Positions 35,088 to 44,708 of a DNA stretch of 64,000 nucleotides are shown in pieces. Within the stretch, counting starts at the first letter, position 1. Each line of letters begins with the position of its first letter. This DNA comes from Paenibacillus sp. FSL H8-0537. Its GTDB lineage: Bacteria > Bacillota > Bacilli > Paenibacillales > Paenibacillaceae. The stretch covers positions 4,764,001 through 4,828,000 of the forward strand of contig NZ_CP150290.1 of the NCBI RefSeq assembly GCF_038051995.1. Direction: 5' to 3'. The notes beneath the pieces are model-generated. The model had not been told where the DNA came from and made no database searches. It saw nothing but the letters and a program-made list of their open reading frames with translations. The position numbers and the translations under genes were made by a program.

Positions 35088-36016
35088 GATGTTTTGCCAT
35101 CTCCTTCGTAATGAACGAAAGACTTCGAGAATTTGAAGATAAGGAAAGTAAACAATAGCGTTACTAGGAAAAGGATAACAGCATTCGCACTTGCTGCCCC
35201 CATCTTCGAAAATCGAAACGCGTTCTGAAATAAGTACAACACATAAAGGAGACTTGCATTATCAGGCCCCCCCATGGTGGCAGCACCGCTGCCTGAGCTG
35301 CCGCTTGTCATAACCGCAGGTTGAACAAAGGTCTGGAATGCGTTGATAAAACCCATAACGGCATTAAAAAATATAATCGGAGAGCTCATTGGAATGGTAA
35401 TATGAAGCAGCTTTCTCCATGCATTGCCCCCATCAATCTCAATAGCTTCATAAAGCTGTGCAGGGATGGCCTGCAGGCCTGCCAGGAAAATAACAATTGT
35501 ACTGCCGCAATTCCATAAACCAAAGAGAACTAAAGTGGGAATAACCGTCTTATCTGAAGCCAACCAGGGCGAGGTCGGCAGTCCTACTTTATCTAATAAA
35601 TAGTTTACGACCCCAAAGTCCGGCTGCAGCATCCACATCCAAACAATCCCAGCTGATGCGAGCGGAATCACGACAGGAAGATAAAAAACACCGCGAAAGA
35701 AGCCTCTAGCAATAATGTTCTGGTTCAGCAAGACCGCAATCGCAAATGAAAATACAATCATCAATGGAACACTGAAAAACACATAGTAGAAAGTAGCTTT
35801 GACTGCTGGATAAAAAAACATATCTTTCCCTGAGAACATATCGTTGAAATTCGTTAACCCGATAAACTTCATTGGCCCGCCAATTGTGTACTCGGTAAAG
35901 CTAAGCACAAAAGTGACGATTAAAGGGATAAGTATAAAAATGGCATAGCCAAGCAGCACGGGAGAAGTAAACAATAAGCCCGTGCGTAAATTTTTGAGCC
36001 GTTTAGAGGAGGACAT
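35084..36016 (-). CDS. Carbohydrate ABC transporter permease (MalF-type)
   Basis: Permease of 310 residues, first helix GLLFTSPVLLGYAIFILIPL, the loop FIGLTNFNDMFSGKDM, and EAA loop LYEAIEIDGGNAWRKLLHIT. It lies 89 bp after the binding-protein gene; that gap holds an imperfect GC-rich hairpin near 36052-36088. Confidence 0.93.
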   Translation of the reverse strand: MSSSKRLKNLRTGLLFTSPVLLGYAIFILIPLIVTFVLSFTEYTIGGPMKFIGLTNFNDMFSGKDMFFYPAVKATFYYVFFSVPLMIVFSFAIAVLLNQNIIARGFFRGVFYLPVVIPLASAGIVWMWMLQPDFGVVNYLLDKVGLPTSPWLASDKTVIPTLVLFGLWNCGSTIVIFLAGLQAIPAQLYEAIEIDGGNAWRKLLHITIPMSSPIIFFNAVMGFINAFQTFVQPAVMTSGSSGSGAATMGGPDNASLLYVLYLFQNAFRFSKMGAASANAVILFLVTLLFTFLIFKFSKSFVHYEGDGKTS

Positions 36017-36105
36017 CGTTTCCTGCTCAGCACCTTTCGTTTACTGCCGGGGCAGGAAGAGGCAACTGTTCACCCGCTTCCTCCCTGCAGCTATGTTGTG
36101 TTTAA

Positions 36106-37533
36106 TTATTCTGCGTCGTAACGGCCTTGCACCTCTGGCTGAATTTTTTCTGCAAGTTCATTCAACACGACCTCCGCACTGTCCTTCCCTAACCAAACCG
36201 CATCAAGACTTGAAATGACATAAGAATTCAACTTCGCATAGTTTTTCAAATAATACGTCGAACCAGGGACCGAATGATTTAGGAATTGATTCATCATTGC
36301 TTCTTTAAAGCCCGGAGGGTGGGCAGCCGGGTTCGCATCTACCCATTTGGCAACGAGAGCCGGATCGGTATACCATTCCTTCATCGTCGGCATCCAAAGA
36401 CCGCTCGAATACAGCTCGATAGCGCCTTCCGGATTCGACATCCATTTAAAGAGCATCCAAGCTTCTTCCGGGTGCTTGGAATCCTTAAACAATACCGTAG
36501 CGCCTGATAAACCGACCGTTAAGCTTGTTTTCATTTTAGGCAGCACGCCGATATCATAATTGACCTTTGCATTGCCCAGATCCAAATTCATCCATTGGCC
36601 GCCTATCGCCATAGCTGTAATTCCAGATTGCAGAGCAATGTTCATAGCTGGAAGCGATTTAGCAGCAAGCGGAGATGGAGCAACATGATAAACGTTAATT
36701 AGATCTGCCAGCCTCTGAATGGCTTCAACCGCCTCAGGCTTGTTTAACGTAAACTCTTTGCCGTCCTTGGAGAGCCAGTCTCCGCCATTGCTGTAGATAA
36801 AGTTGTTAATCGGTTCATTCCACGTTTCGAAAGTAACCCCGTATTGCTTAATGGCCTTCGGATTAAAGTCTGGATCAGCAGCATTTTTACCGTTTTTATC
36901 GATTGTTAGCTTTTTCGCGATTTCTACGAATTGATCCCACGTCCATGCCTCTTCAGCCTTTACAGGCGGTGTCGCGATACCTGCTTTCTCAAGAATGTCT
37001 TTGCGATAGAAAAGTCCAAATGCTTCACCTGCCGTACTTATCCCCCATGCGTTGTTAGCGCTTTGTTTGTACCAGATCGTGTCTAGGAAATCATCCCGTT
37101 TAATTTCTTTGTCTTTATCAAACATATTGAATAAATTCACGAACTTGTCCTGCTTCGCCCAGGTATCCCCCAAATCACCAGTCATATATCCTGTATCTGG
37201 CATGTCGTTGGATGCGGCCATTGCTGTCAATTTGGTGTTATAATCCGAATTGGGGATCTGAATCGTTTCCACCGTAATCCAAGGGTATTTCTCTGTAAAC
37301 TTTTGCGTAGCCCCTTCAATGGCTTTTTTCTCATCCGGACTGCCCCAGTAAGTAAATTTCAGCTTTACTGGTTCCTTTTCCGCATTTACCGGATTGCTGC
37401 TATTTGCTTGATTCCCGTTCGAGGCTTGTGTTGCTGTATTCCCTCCGTTGTCGCTGCTGCAAGCGCTTAGAATCGAACTGAGAAGAATAATTGAGGTAAA
37501 TAACCAAACTGTTTTATTTACTGCTTTTCTCAT
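36106..37533 (-). CDS. Carbohydrate ABC transporter substrate-binding lipoprotein
   Basis: Family-1 solute-binding protein of about 475 residues. ATG 37533 is chosen because AGGGGGG lies just upstream; the frame extends to 37575 without support. The signal peptide has lipobox SSILSACSS. LKFTYWGSPDEKKAIEGA and YPWITVETIQIPNSDYNTK begin the mature domain, and NSVPGSTYYLKN-like C-terminal sequence is typical of YesO/LplA-type proteins. Those usually bind oligo-uronides or arabino-oligosaccharides and lie next to YesM/YesN regulators, as here. Inferred substrate: oligosaccharides carrying L-arabinofuranose. Confidence 0.92.
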   Translation of the reverse strand: MRKAVNKTVWLFTSIILLSSILSACSSDNGGNTATQASNGNQANSSNPVNAEKEPVKLKFTYWGSPDEKKAIEGATQKFTEKYPWITVETIQIPNSDYNTKLTAMAASNDMPDTGYMTGDLGDTWAKQDKFVNLFNMFDKDKEIKRDDFLDTIWYKQSANNAWGISTAGEAFGLFYRKDILEKAGIATPPVKAEEAWTWDQFVEIAKKLTIDKNGKNAADPDFNPKAIKQYGVTFETWNEPINNFIYSNGGDWLSKDGKEFTLNKPEAVEAIQRLADLINVYHVAPSPLAAKSLPAMNIALQSGITAMAIGGQWMNLDLGNAKVNYDIGVLPKMKTSLTVGLSGATVLFKDSKHPEEAWMLFKWMSNPEGAIELYSSGLWMPTMKEWYTDPALVAKWVDANPAAHPPGFKEAMMNQFLNHSVPGSTYYLKNYAKLNSYVISSLDAVWLGKDSAEVVLNELAEKIQPEVQGRYDAE

Positions 37534-37601
37534 AGAATTGCCCCCCTGTTTGTGGATGGTTTGATGCCTCTTCATTGTATGGCAACGCTCGCTCGTAAAA
37601 A

Positions 37602-37622
37602 TATAACAATTTTTATGTTATA
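37602..37622. promoter_or_regulatory. Inverted repeat in binding-protein promoter region
   Basis: TATAACA (37602-37608) and TGTTATA (37616-37622) form an inverted repeat between the sensor kinase stop and the lipoprotein start. It is a candidate site for the YesN-type regulator. Confidence 0.35.
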
Positions 37623-37636
37623 GCACAATTTTTGCC

Positions 37637-39475
37637 TTAATCCTCAGGAAGGCGTATCGTTACCGTCGTCCCCTTCCCGAGAATGGTCTCGAAAGATACA
37701 CCATATAACTCGCCGTACATTATTTTTATCCGCTTATTTACATTTTGAATGCCTACCGATGCGTCATTGTCGCTTAATATTCGTTCCATTATTTCGTTTG
37801 AAATCCCGCTCCCATTGTCCGTAACTTCAAATACGCGGCACCCTTTATCATCCATTCTCCCAGTGATGGTGAGGATTCCTCCGCTTCTTGTTCCATGAAA
37901 AGCGTGAACGAAAGCATTTTCGACAAATGGTTGGAGAAAAAACTTCGGAACCCCGTAAGTAAACAATAGCGGATCAATATCCGTATCTACATGAAAATGC
38001 CCTTCGAACCGCTTGGTCATGATTAAAATATAACTTTGCAGATACTCCCAGTCCCCTTTGAATGGAACGAGATCGCTCGTCGCTTTCACGGTATATTTGA
38101 GCATTTTGGACAGGCTTACAATCATTTCGCTTATTTCATCCTGTCCATTCTCGACTGAAATGAGATTAATAACATTTAACGTGTTATACATGAAGTGTGG
38201 ATCAAGCTGTAAATTCAAAGCCATAATCTCTGCTTCTTTTTCCTTGATTTTGCTTTCGTAGTTCTCTTCGATTAGCTTTTGGATCTTTTCGTTCATATCC
38301 TTGAATCGCTTGCTTAATACGACCAGTTCCTTGCTTCCTTTCTCATCAACGGTTATTTCGAAATTGCCCTCTCCCGTTTGCTTAAAAGCCTTTAATAAGT
38401 TCAATAGAGGTTTCGTGATCCGTCCGGTAACAAAATAGGAGATGAAAATAAAAATTACAATTAACAAAATAAGCGAATAAATCAAATATGATTTTAATGT
38501 TTTCAAAATATCTCCCTGCAGCTGGTCTGAAGGAATGACTACTAGCGACATCCAGCCGGTGATACTTGAAGTATCGAAGCAAATGATCGTTTCCTGCCCG
38601 TCTATTTTCACCTTTGCTGTACCGCTTCCTTGGTCGATTATAGATTGCAGCCACGGGAAATGATCGTTTTTGCCAATTTTCGCTTTATCCTGGTGGGACA
38701 CGTACTGACCATTTTTCGTAACCACGAAAAAATAACTGCCGTCTACAGAAAGGCTGCTCTGAAACACATTCCGAAAAAAGTCCTCCTTGTAATTAATAAG
38801 GAGGACTGGCTTCTCAATGTCTGGGGAAAAGGTCGCGTAGGTCGTGCCATCAAAATATGAACCGTTAATCATCTCAACGGCAGAGAACATATAACGAAAC
38901 TCGATATTTGCATCCAGCATATAAGGAACATTGAACATCTCAGAAAAATTGTAGGTCGGTATCCATAAAATTTTACCTTCCTGCGCAACCGCTTCCCGAT
39001 ACATGCTCGTATTTTGAATGGCACCCTCCGGTATAAAGTTTTTGCCGCTTCCTCCGTTTGGCGCTGCCGTAGGGCGGAAAGTCGCATAACTAGTCGCTAG
39101 CTGCGCGGAATATACATCTTGCAGATGTGAGAAATATTTATCCATTGCGACAGAAATTTTCTTATCCAGCATGGAAATTTGATAATCATCCGTAGGTTGT
39201 ATAGAGGAGAATGCGTTATATAAATCTTTGTCTACAAGGAATGAAATAATATTGTCCTTTGCTTGCAACAACTTCGTATCAATGATTTCATTATTCTTCT
39301 TCACCACATTGTACATATTTTTTTCCGCAATATCCGAAACGATCGTTCTGCTCACGTCATAGTAACGGAATCCAAAAATAAATAACGGTATCGTTATTAA
39401 AATGATAAACGCGATGATAAGCTGTGCCCGCAGGCCAATCTTCCGATTGATGTGAGAGAGCCGTTTCCATTTCAT
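37637..39475 (-). CDS. Sensor histidine kinase (YesM-like)
   Basis: Membrane kinase of 612 residues: TM1 at about 17-37 (LIIAFIILITIPLFIFGFRY), a large extracellular sensing domain (Cache-like) to about 330, TM2 (SLILLIVIFIFISYFV), HAMP, then a short HisK_5-type kinase. The phospho-His is in LQLDPHFMYNTLN, the N box in LQPFVENAFVHAF and the G box in VTDNGSGI. It lies one base after the regulator gene. YesM/YesN pairs sense extracellular oligosaccharides or the ABC binding protein and activate adjacent transporter operons. Confidence 0.93.
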   Translation of the reverse strand: MKWKRLSHINRKIGLRAQLIIAFIILITIPLFIFGFRYYDVSRTIVSDIAEKNMYNVVKKNNEIIDTKLLQAKDNIISFLVDKDLYNAFSSIQPTDDYQISMLDKKISVAMDKYFSHLQDVYSAQLATSYATFRPTAAPNGGSGKNFIPEGAIQNTSMYREAVAQEGKILWIPTYNFSEMFNVPYMLDANIEFRYMFSAVEMINGSYFDGTTYATFSPDIEKPVLLINYKEDFFRNVFQSSLSVDGSYFFVVTKNGQYVSHQDKAKIGKNDHFPWLQSIIDQGSGTAKVKIDGQETIICFDTSSITGWMSLVVIPSDQLQGDILKTLKSYLIYSLILLIVIFIFISYFVTGRITKPLLNLLKAFKQTGEGNFEITVDEKGSKELVVLSKRFKDMNEKIQKLIEENYESKIKEKEAEIMALNLQLDPHFMYNTLNVINLISVENGQDEISEMIVSLSKMLKYTVKATSDLVPFKGDWEYLQSYILIMTKRFEGHFHVDTDIDPLLFTYGVPKFFLQPFVENAFVHAFHGTRSGGILTITGRMDDKGCRVFEVTDNGSGISNEIMERILSDNDASVGIQNVNKRIKIMYGELYGVSFETILGKGTTVTIRLPED

Positions 39476-39476
39476 T

Positions 39477-41066
39477 TCATTGATCCTTTCCAGTCAAACT
39501 TCTAAACTTTTTAGGTGAAATACCGTTTTCTCGTTTAAATACACGAATGAAATAACCTACATCCTTATACCCTATTTTTTGTGCTATGTCGGCAATTTTA
39601 TCTTTAGAATGCAGCAGCAATTGCTTAGCCTTGTCCATTCTCACGCTCATTATATAGTCGGTTAAATTCATGTTGGTATGGGACTTAAACAGTGTGCTGA
39701 AATAAGATGCGTTGAAATGAAACATCTGTGCAATCGCTTCTAAAGAAATATCTTCTTGAAAATGCTCTTGAATATACATGTGGCATTTCTGCATCACAAT
39801 ATGATTCTTATCCTCGTTCGTACGACGGTATAGCTCTGAGATACTCGTTGCCGCATTTTTCATAGCATGCCTTAGCTCGCGATAGTCCTCGCATAACATC
39901 ATCTTATTCTCGAATTGATCGGATAACAGGGAAAGCTCATCCTTGGAAGCAAGGTGCTGCGCTTCTTTGAGACGGTTGATGATAAGCCTCACACCGTCTT
40001 CCTTTATCGACATTGCTTTTGGATACGTGATATCTCTCACTTTTTCAAGCAAATCATTGATGTGCTTGTTTAATTGTTCCACATTCCCTTTCTGAATCGC
40101 TGCGGCAAACTGCTGCTCTTGTTCGAAAAGATCTATTGATCTCTTCGTATCATCGCAATCCTGATATGGAATAACCTGTCCTATTCCCAAAATAAAGCTG
40201 CGATCCAGCGCTTTGGCTGCTTGATCATAACAGGTCTTTCCCTTTTTCCAATTTTCTTCATTTAATTCAACGCAGCCAAGTGTACAAACGAGATCGTATT
40301 CAGATCGTAAATCATTTATAATGGCTTCTAGTGCGGAATGAATGGAAAGGTTGTTCTGTATGGCATGGTTATGATGTGCAGCTAACATTACTAACTTCCC
40401 ATCTAACTCTATGAATATGGTCAAGCTTGATAATTGCTGAAAAAGGCCTCTCACCCTTTCTATTAACAATTGGTTATTTATTCTTTCTTTCCCTTGTTCT
40501 GCTTCCTGCTTTTTATTCCGCATAACGAGCAATAAACCTTTATGCTCAGCAATCTGAGGATAAAGCATTTCCCTTAGCTCCGAGCCATCACTATTTCCTT
40601 GAAGCCAATCCAATAGCAGCTGATGATGATAGGCATTTATGGAAGCTTCTAATTTATGCGTAATCTCCGTCCATTTTTTGTTCTCTTCCCGTTCATTTTC
40701 CAATACCTGATCAAGCTTATCTAATAAATGCTCCAGATCGGGCTTGCCGATCGGTTTGACGATATAATCAAATATCCCTAAGCGAATCGCTTGTTGGGCA
40801 TAATTAAAATCTCCGTAGCCTGTTATAAGCACGAGCTTGCCTTGATAATTTTGCGTAGAGAGATGTTTTAACAGTTCCATACCATCCATAACGGGCATAC
40901 GGATGTCAGTCATAACAACGTCTATGGGGAACTGATTTATTAGAGCCAATGCTTCTTCGCCATCCGCAGCAGTATGCAGCGCATAGTGAGGCCTCAGCGA
41001 TTTAATTATGGTTGCCATCGCTCTTAGTTGCCTCGGTTCATCATCAACAAGAAGTACATTGTGCAT
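39477..41066 (-). CDS. AraC-type response regulator (YesN-like)
   Basis: About 529 residues. The N-terminal receiver (VLLVDDEPRQ, phospho-Asp in VVMTDIRMPVMDG, Lys in YIVKPIGKPD) is followed by a long linker and a C-terminal AraC double HTH (LEAIAQMFHFNASYFSTLFK and IADIAQKIGYKDVGYFIRVF). ATG 41066 follows GGAAAGAGG; a TTG at 41084 precedes that site. It is the first gene of the regulator-transporter-hydrolase series on the minus strand and is expected to activate the binding-protein promoter. Confidence 0.93.
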   Translation of the reverse strand: MHNVLLVDDEPRQLRAMATIIKSLRPHYALHTAADGEEALALINQFPIDVVMTDIRMPVMDGMELLKHLSTQNYQGKLVLITGYGDFNYAQQAIRLGIFDYIVKPIGKPDLEHLLDKLDQVLENEREENKKWTEITHKLEASINAYHHQLLLDWLQGNSDGSELREMLYPQIAEHKGLLLVMRNKKQEAEQGKERINNQLLIERVRGLFQQLSSLTIFIELDGKLVMLAAHHNHAIQNNLSIHSALEAIINDLRSEYDLVCTLGCVELNEENWKKGKTCYDQAAKALDRSFILGIGQVIPYQDCDDTKRSIDLFEQEQQFAAAIQKGNVEQLNKHINDLLEKVRDITYPKAMSIKEDGVRLIINRLKEAQHLASKDELSLLSDQFENKMMLCEDYRELRHAMKNAATSISELYRRTNEDKNHIVMQKCHMYIQEHFQEDISLEAIAQMFHFNASYFSTLFKSHTNMNLTDYIMSVRMDKAKQLLLHSKDKIADIAQKIGYKDVGYFIRVFKRENGISPKKFRSLTGKDQ

Positions 41067-41282
41067 CCCGCAGCCTCTTTCCAATCAAAATGTAAACGCT
41101 ATCAATATCATAATGAACAAAAATGGTTGATAAATTATACTTTGATTGGATAATAGCATGATTTCTTGAATTATTACATCATTGAATGATTAGGATAGAT
41201 GGATTTTATGGGGCTCTAGAGCCCTTTCACCAAGAATACGAGTTTCTCCGAAGTACCCTATTTTTCAGTTAATATGAAAAAA

Positions 41283-41335
41283 CTCCCCATACGGTAGACA
41301 GGTTGTATGATTTCACCTGTTTACCGTATGGGGAG
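41283..41335 (-). terminator. Strong Rho-independent terminator
   Basis: A 21-bp stem (41283-41303 with 41315-41335, one G-T pair) and 11-base loop are followed on the minus strand by TTTTTT. It ends the transcripts from the oxidoreductase remnants and insulates the two-component genes. The perfect 14-bp palindrome GGGCTCTAGAGCCC at 41211-41224 lies beyond it. Confidence 0.85.
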
Positions 41336-41375
41336 CTTATCATTTAATGGACAGCCCCGTTCCATTTAAAATTCG

Positions 41376-41570
41376 TTAACGGGAGGGCATTGCAAACAAC
41401 GGTTGGTTTTCCCAAACCTTGCTCGGAATTTCCCGCTTTAATACCGGAATGACATCGGCTGCAAAACGCTCCACCTGCTCGCGCTGCTCTGCCTCCGTCA
41501 GTCCATCCACGCTAATGCTTAGTACCTCGTGCCCAAACGCTTGATGGTAAACCAAAATCTTCTCAATCAT
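41376..41570 (-). pseudogene. C-terminal fragment of a luciferase-like flavin monooxygenase
   Basis: Sixty-four codons matching the C-terminal part of LLM-class flavin-dependent oxidoreductases (LVYHQAFGHEVLSISVDG, then ERFAADVIPVLKREIPSKVW). A stop codon lies two codons upstream of the ATG in the same frame, there is no ribosome-binding site, and the TIM-barrel body is missing. A shorter relic of the same end lies at 29986-30054. Confidence 0.7.
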
Positions 41571-41635
41571 TTTTTATTTTCTAATTTAAATATCCGATCC
41601 GCAACAAGCTGCAACTGGTGAATACGACCAGCCTA

Positions 41636-42769
41636 TTAGGACAAAGGTACGCGGTATACACCCTCGCTGCCTCCCGGCGCTGTCCCGATATATAAATAGC
41701 CGTTATGATTAACCGCTGTCGTTATTCCATAAATCTTGCCTGACGGTTCATGCCAGCTTTCGAGCAATTCCCCTTGCGGGCTGTATTTGGCAATAAGCCC
41801 ATGCTTCACCGGCGCGCTGGCACCATTCAGCAGCGCTTGCGGCACTTTAGCCATCAGCCCAGCCAGCCACGGGCTGTTGTGCATTTGATCAACAAATGCC
41901 AAGCGGCTCGTGAAAATGCCGACCCAGAAGTTCCCTTGCGCATCCCGCGTTATATTGTCCGGGAAGCCAGCCATATTTTCAGCAAAAACATCCGCCGTCC
42001 CCTACTTCTCCCCTGAAAGCCAATAACGGGTCATCTGATAGCGATACGACTCTGCCACCAGCACATACTCCTCATCTGCCGACAACGCAATTCCGTTGGC
42101 AAAATAAAGTCCTTCCAGCAGCACTGACGTTTGCTTCGTCGCCGGATCATATTTGAGCAGCCGTCCATGCGGCTTGTTTTCCGCCATTTCCTTGAAGGTC
42201 ACCTTGCCATAATTCGATGTATCGGAAAAATAAATCGTGCCATCCTTCGCAATATCGAGCTCATTAGCTAAATAAATCGGCTCGCCGTCCACTGAATCGG
42301 CAAGCACCTCTATGCTCCCTGTCTGCGATACCGCAAGCAGGCCTTTCTGCACATCGGTCACAATGAGATTCCCGTTAGCATCAAACATCATGCCATTTGG
42401 TGTTCCTTGCGTATCTGCATACACGACTGCCGGCCCGGGATTGCCCTGTGCATCGAAAGGAACTTGATAGATTTTACCGTCGGAATCCCCTGTATAAAGC
42501 TGCCCTTCCTTATCAAAGGTAATGAATTCCGGAAAATGCGGGGCATCCGTAACCAGCTGGGCGGAGCTGAGCTTGTCGTTCTGCTGCCACGGTCCTTCCG
42601 CCTCGAAAGAAGGCGCGGTTGGCGCGACCCATTTTACCGGCTCGACTGGGGATGGCATAATAATAAAGACCAGCGCTCCTGCCACGAGCAGCCCTAAAAG
42701 GGATAAGCCCACCCTGCTGATGATTTTGCGTCTAGAGCTAGCATTCGTTTTTCTCGATGCAGATGTCAT
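41636..42769 (-). pseudogene. SMP-30/strictosidine-synthase-like protein interrupted by one amber codon
   Basis: The first part (42769-42002, 255 codons) starts with a membrane anchor (VGLSLLGLLVAGALVFIIMP) and a beta-propeller, and ends RYWLSGEK at TAG 42004-42002. The reading frame then continues directly: GTADVFAEN, then MAGFPDNITRDAQGNFWVG to 41636. Intact relatives read through this point (RYWL-G-K-GT-DVF), so a single nonsense change splits an otherwise complete gene of about 377 codons. It may be a true recent pseudogene or a sequencing error. The propeller would be anchored outside the membrane and act as a lactonase or related hydrolase. Confidence 0.75.
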
Positions 42770-42812
42770 TTGAATATCTCCCTTATGATTATGCTGACGG
42801 CTGATGCATGGA

Positions 42813-43592
42813 TTAGCGTGGCTTGAGCATGCCGCCTACGATCCGTAGCGACTGCTTGCGCGTTACGAACCGCGACAGCTGTGCTCCGATATAATTTTTC
42901 ATACCCGGTACAAAATAGGACTTGCCTTGCGCCAGCTTGCGCAGCGCCTCCTTGACGATTTTTTCCGGCGTATCTTTTTTCCCGACGGAGGCGGATTCCG
43001 TGCCTACAACCTTAAAGAAATCCGTATCGGTCGAGCCGGGACAGAAGGCAAAAAACGTCACGCCGCGTTTGCGATTTTCCCACGATAGAGCATCCGTAAA
43101 CGATAAGACGAAAGCTTTGGTCGCCCCATAAACCGCCATATAGGGAAGTGGCTGAAAGCCCGCAGTCGAAGCTACATTGATGACGGTACCTGAACTTCTG
43201 CGCAGCATGCTTGGCAAAAACAAATGGGTCAGGCTTACCACTGCCGCAACATTGAGCATGATCTCCTCATGCTGGCGCTCACCGGATACTTGCTCGAACA
43301 AGCCATGCGTAGCAAAACCTGCATTATTAATAAGCAGTTCAATATCCACCTTCAGCTGCTGGCATTGCTTATACAGCTCGCTCGGCGCACTATCCTTGGA
43401 CAGATCAAGCGCAATGACCTTTGCTTGAATGCCATGCTTCTTGCTAAGCTCCGACGCCAGATTATTCAGCTTGCTCTCCGACCTTGCTACAAGCACCAAG
43501 TGACTGCCTTTCTCCGCTAATTGTCTGGCGAATTGCTCGCCAATCCCGGACGAGGCTCCAGTAACGAGCGTCCATTTTCCTTGAATATTCAT
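42813..43592 (-). CDS. Short-chain dehydrogenase/reductase
   Basis: Classical SDR of 259 residues: cofactor motif TGASSGIGEQFARQLAEKG, LLINNAGFATHG, catalytic Ser in VINVASTAGF and YxxxK in AVYGATKAF. The C-terminal substrate loop is typical of DltE/YqjQ-type enzymes. It lies upstream of the broken SMP-30-like gene on the same strand and divergent from a TetR regulator, with repeated operator half-sites between. Substrate unknown. Confidence 0.92.
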   Translation of the reverse strand: MNIQGKWTLVTGASSGIGEQFARQLAEKGSHLVLVARSESKLNNLASELSKKHGIQAKVIALDLSKDSAPSELYKQCQQLKVDIELLINNAGFATHGLFEQVSGERQHEEIMLNVAAVVSLTHLFLPSMLRRSSGTVINVASTAGFQPLPYMAVYGATKAFVLSFTDALSWENRKRGVTFFAFCPGSTDTDFFKVVGTESASVGKKDTPEKIVKEALRKLAQGKSYFVPGMKNYIGAQLSRFVTRKQSLRIVGGMLKPR

Positions 43593-43629
43593 ATAAAGTC
43601 CTCCTATTTTTATACACCGTATTTTTAAA

Positions 43630-43714
43630 GAAACACCGTTACCAAGATATTAAAAATAAGCACCGTTACTTTTGAGCTAAAACGAGTCGTTCGCTTGATC
43701 GGTAACAGTGTTTC
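43630..43714. promoter_or_regulatory. TetR operator half-sites in divergent promoter
   Basis: GAAACACCGTTACC (43630-43643) is matched by its near-perfect inverse GGTAACAGTGTTTC (43701-43714), with another GCACCGTTAC at 43660-43669. The 334-bp gap 43593-43926 holds no gene. The sites probably bind the TetR protein encoded on the right. Confidence 0.55.
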
Positions 43715-43926
43715 TGTATAGAATCATAGTAATCCGACATCTTAATGATGTCAATGTTTTTTTATTCAACTTGCTCTGATCATAAATATAAAGGGAGCAG
43801 GGCAGCTTGTCCAAAGCCTTCTCCTGCGCATTGACAAGCCTTCATCGTCTGTATAGAATTTGGATTAGTGAATAGGAAACCCTGTTGCTTATCAAAAACA
43901 GGTTGACCGAGACGAAGGTGATAAAA

Positions 43927-44592
43927 ATGAGTGAACAGGATCATCCCCTTAATACGAATAAGCGCGAGCTGAAAACCTATCAGGAAGCCCGGCTGCAAAA
44001 TACCGAAAATCTCCGCAAGCTCGTCGTAGACGCTGCGGCTACTATTTTGCAGGAGGAAGGCCCTGAGGCAGTTACCGTTCGTAAAGTATCACAGAAAATG
44101 GGCTGCTCCACCAAAATTATTTACAGCTTGTTTGTCAATAAAGAGGGGCTTGCGCAGCAGCTGTATCTCGATGGCTGCAAAATCATGGCTCGCGAGTTTG
44201 AGGCAACGCCTGCACTCGCCGATCCGAGGGAGCATTTGCTCGCTCTGGGCGAAACCTACTGGCAGTTTGCACAACGCTACACCAGCTATTACAAGCTGAT
44301 GTTTGGCGGAGCATTCGGCGATTTCAAGCCAGATGAGGAAAGCCTGCAGGGCACGGTGACGGCTATGCGGCAGTTGATCTATGTAATCGGCAGCGCTCAG
44401 CAGCAGGGTCTCCTGTCAGCGGCGTCACCGACGGATACGGTAGAAATTGTCCGCCTCGTCTGGGGCGCCCTCCACGGCGTCATCCATCTGCAAATGGGCG
44501 GGCATTTTGGCGATGTCCCATCTGCCTATGCTACCTATCAGCAAACGCTCTCCTTATTATCGAGCACCTTGTTTGCTAAGCAGGAAGGCTAA
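43927..44592 (+). CDS. TetR-family transcriptional regulator
   Basis: Regulator of about 221 residues. The N-terminal HTH spans about 25-70 (RKLVVDAAATILQEEGPEAV, then VRKVSQKMGCSTKIIYSLF), followed by a helical ligand domain with a WHG-type C-terminal region (LVWGALHGVIHLQMG). ATG 43927 follows GAAGGTGAT. It is divergent from the SDR gene and probably represses that unit. Confidence 0.92.
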   Translation: MSEQDHPLNTNKRELKTYQEARLQNTENLRKLVVDAAATILQEEGPEAVTVRKVSQKMGCSTKIIYSLFVNKEGLAQQLYLDGCKIMAREFEATPALADPREHLLALGETYWQFAQRYTSYYKLMFGGAFGDFKPDEESLQGTVTAMRQLIYVIGSAQQQGLLSAASPTDTVEIVRLVWGALHGVIHLQMGGHFGDVPSAYATYQQTLSLLSSTLFAKQEG

Positions 44593-44668
44593 ACTTGAGC
44601 GCCTAGCACCTATCGATTCGTCAAGCTGCCCGTCGATTAAGCAGACCCCATAATCCCAGCATAAAAAT

Positions 44669-44698
44669 GCCGCCAATCCTCTAAACAGGACTGGCGGC
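44669..44698. terminator. Bidirectional terminator between convergent genes
   Basis: GCCGCCAATCCT (44669-44680) pairs with AGGACTGGCGGC (44687-44698) with one mismatch. ATTTTTAT follows on the minus strand and TTTCTACCTTTT on the plus strand. Confidence 0.75.
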
Positions 44699-44708
44699 TT
44701 TCTACCTT

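Noticed and set aside
41211..41224. GGGCTCTAGAGCCC as a terminator
   Set aside because: A perfect 14-bp palindrome but with no loop and no U-tract; the real terminator is 60 bp away at 41283-41335.
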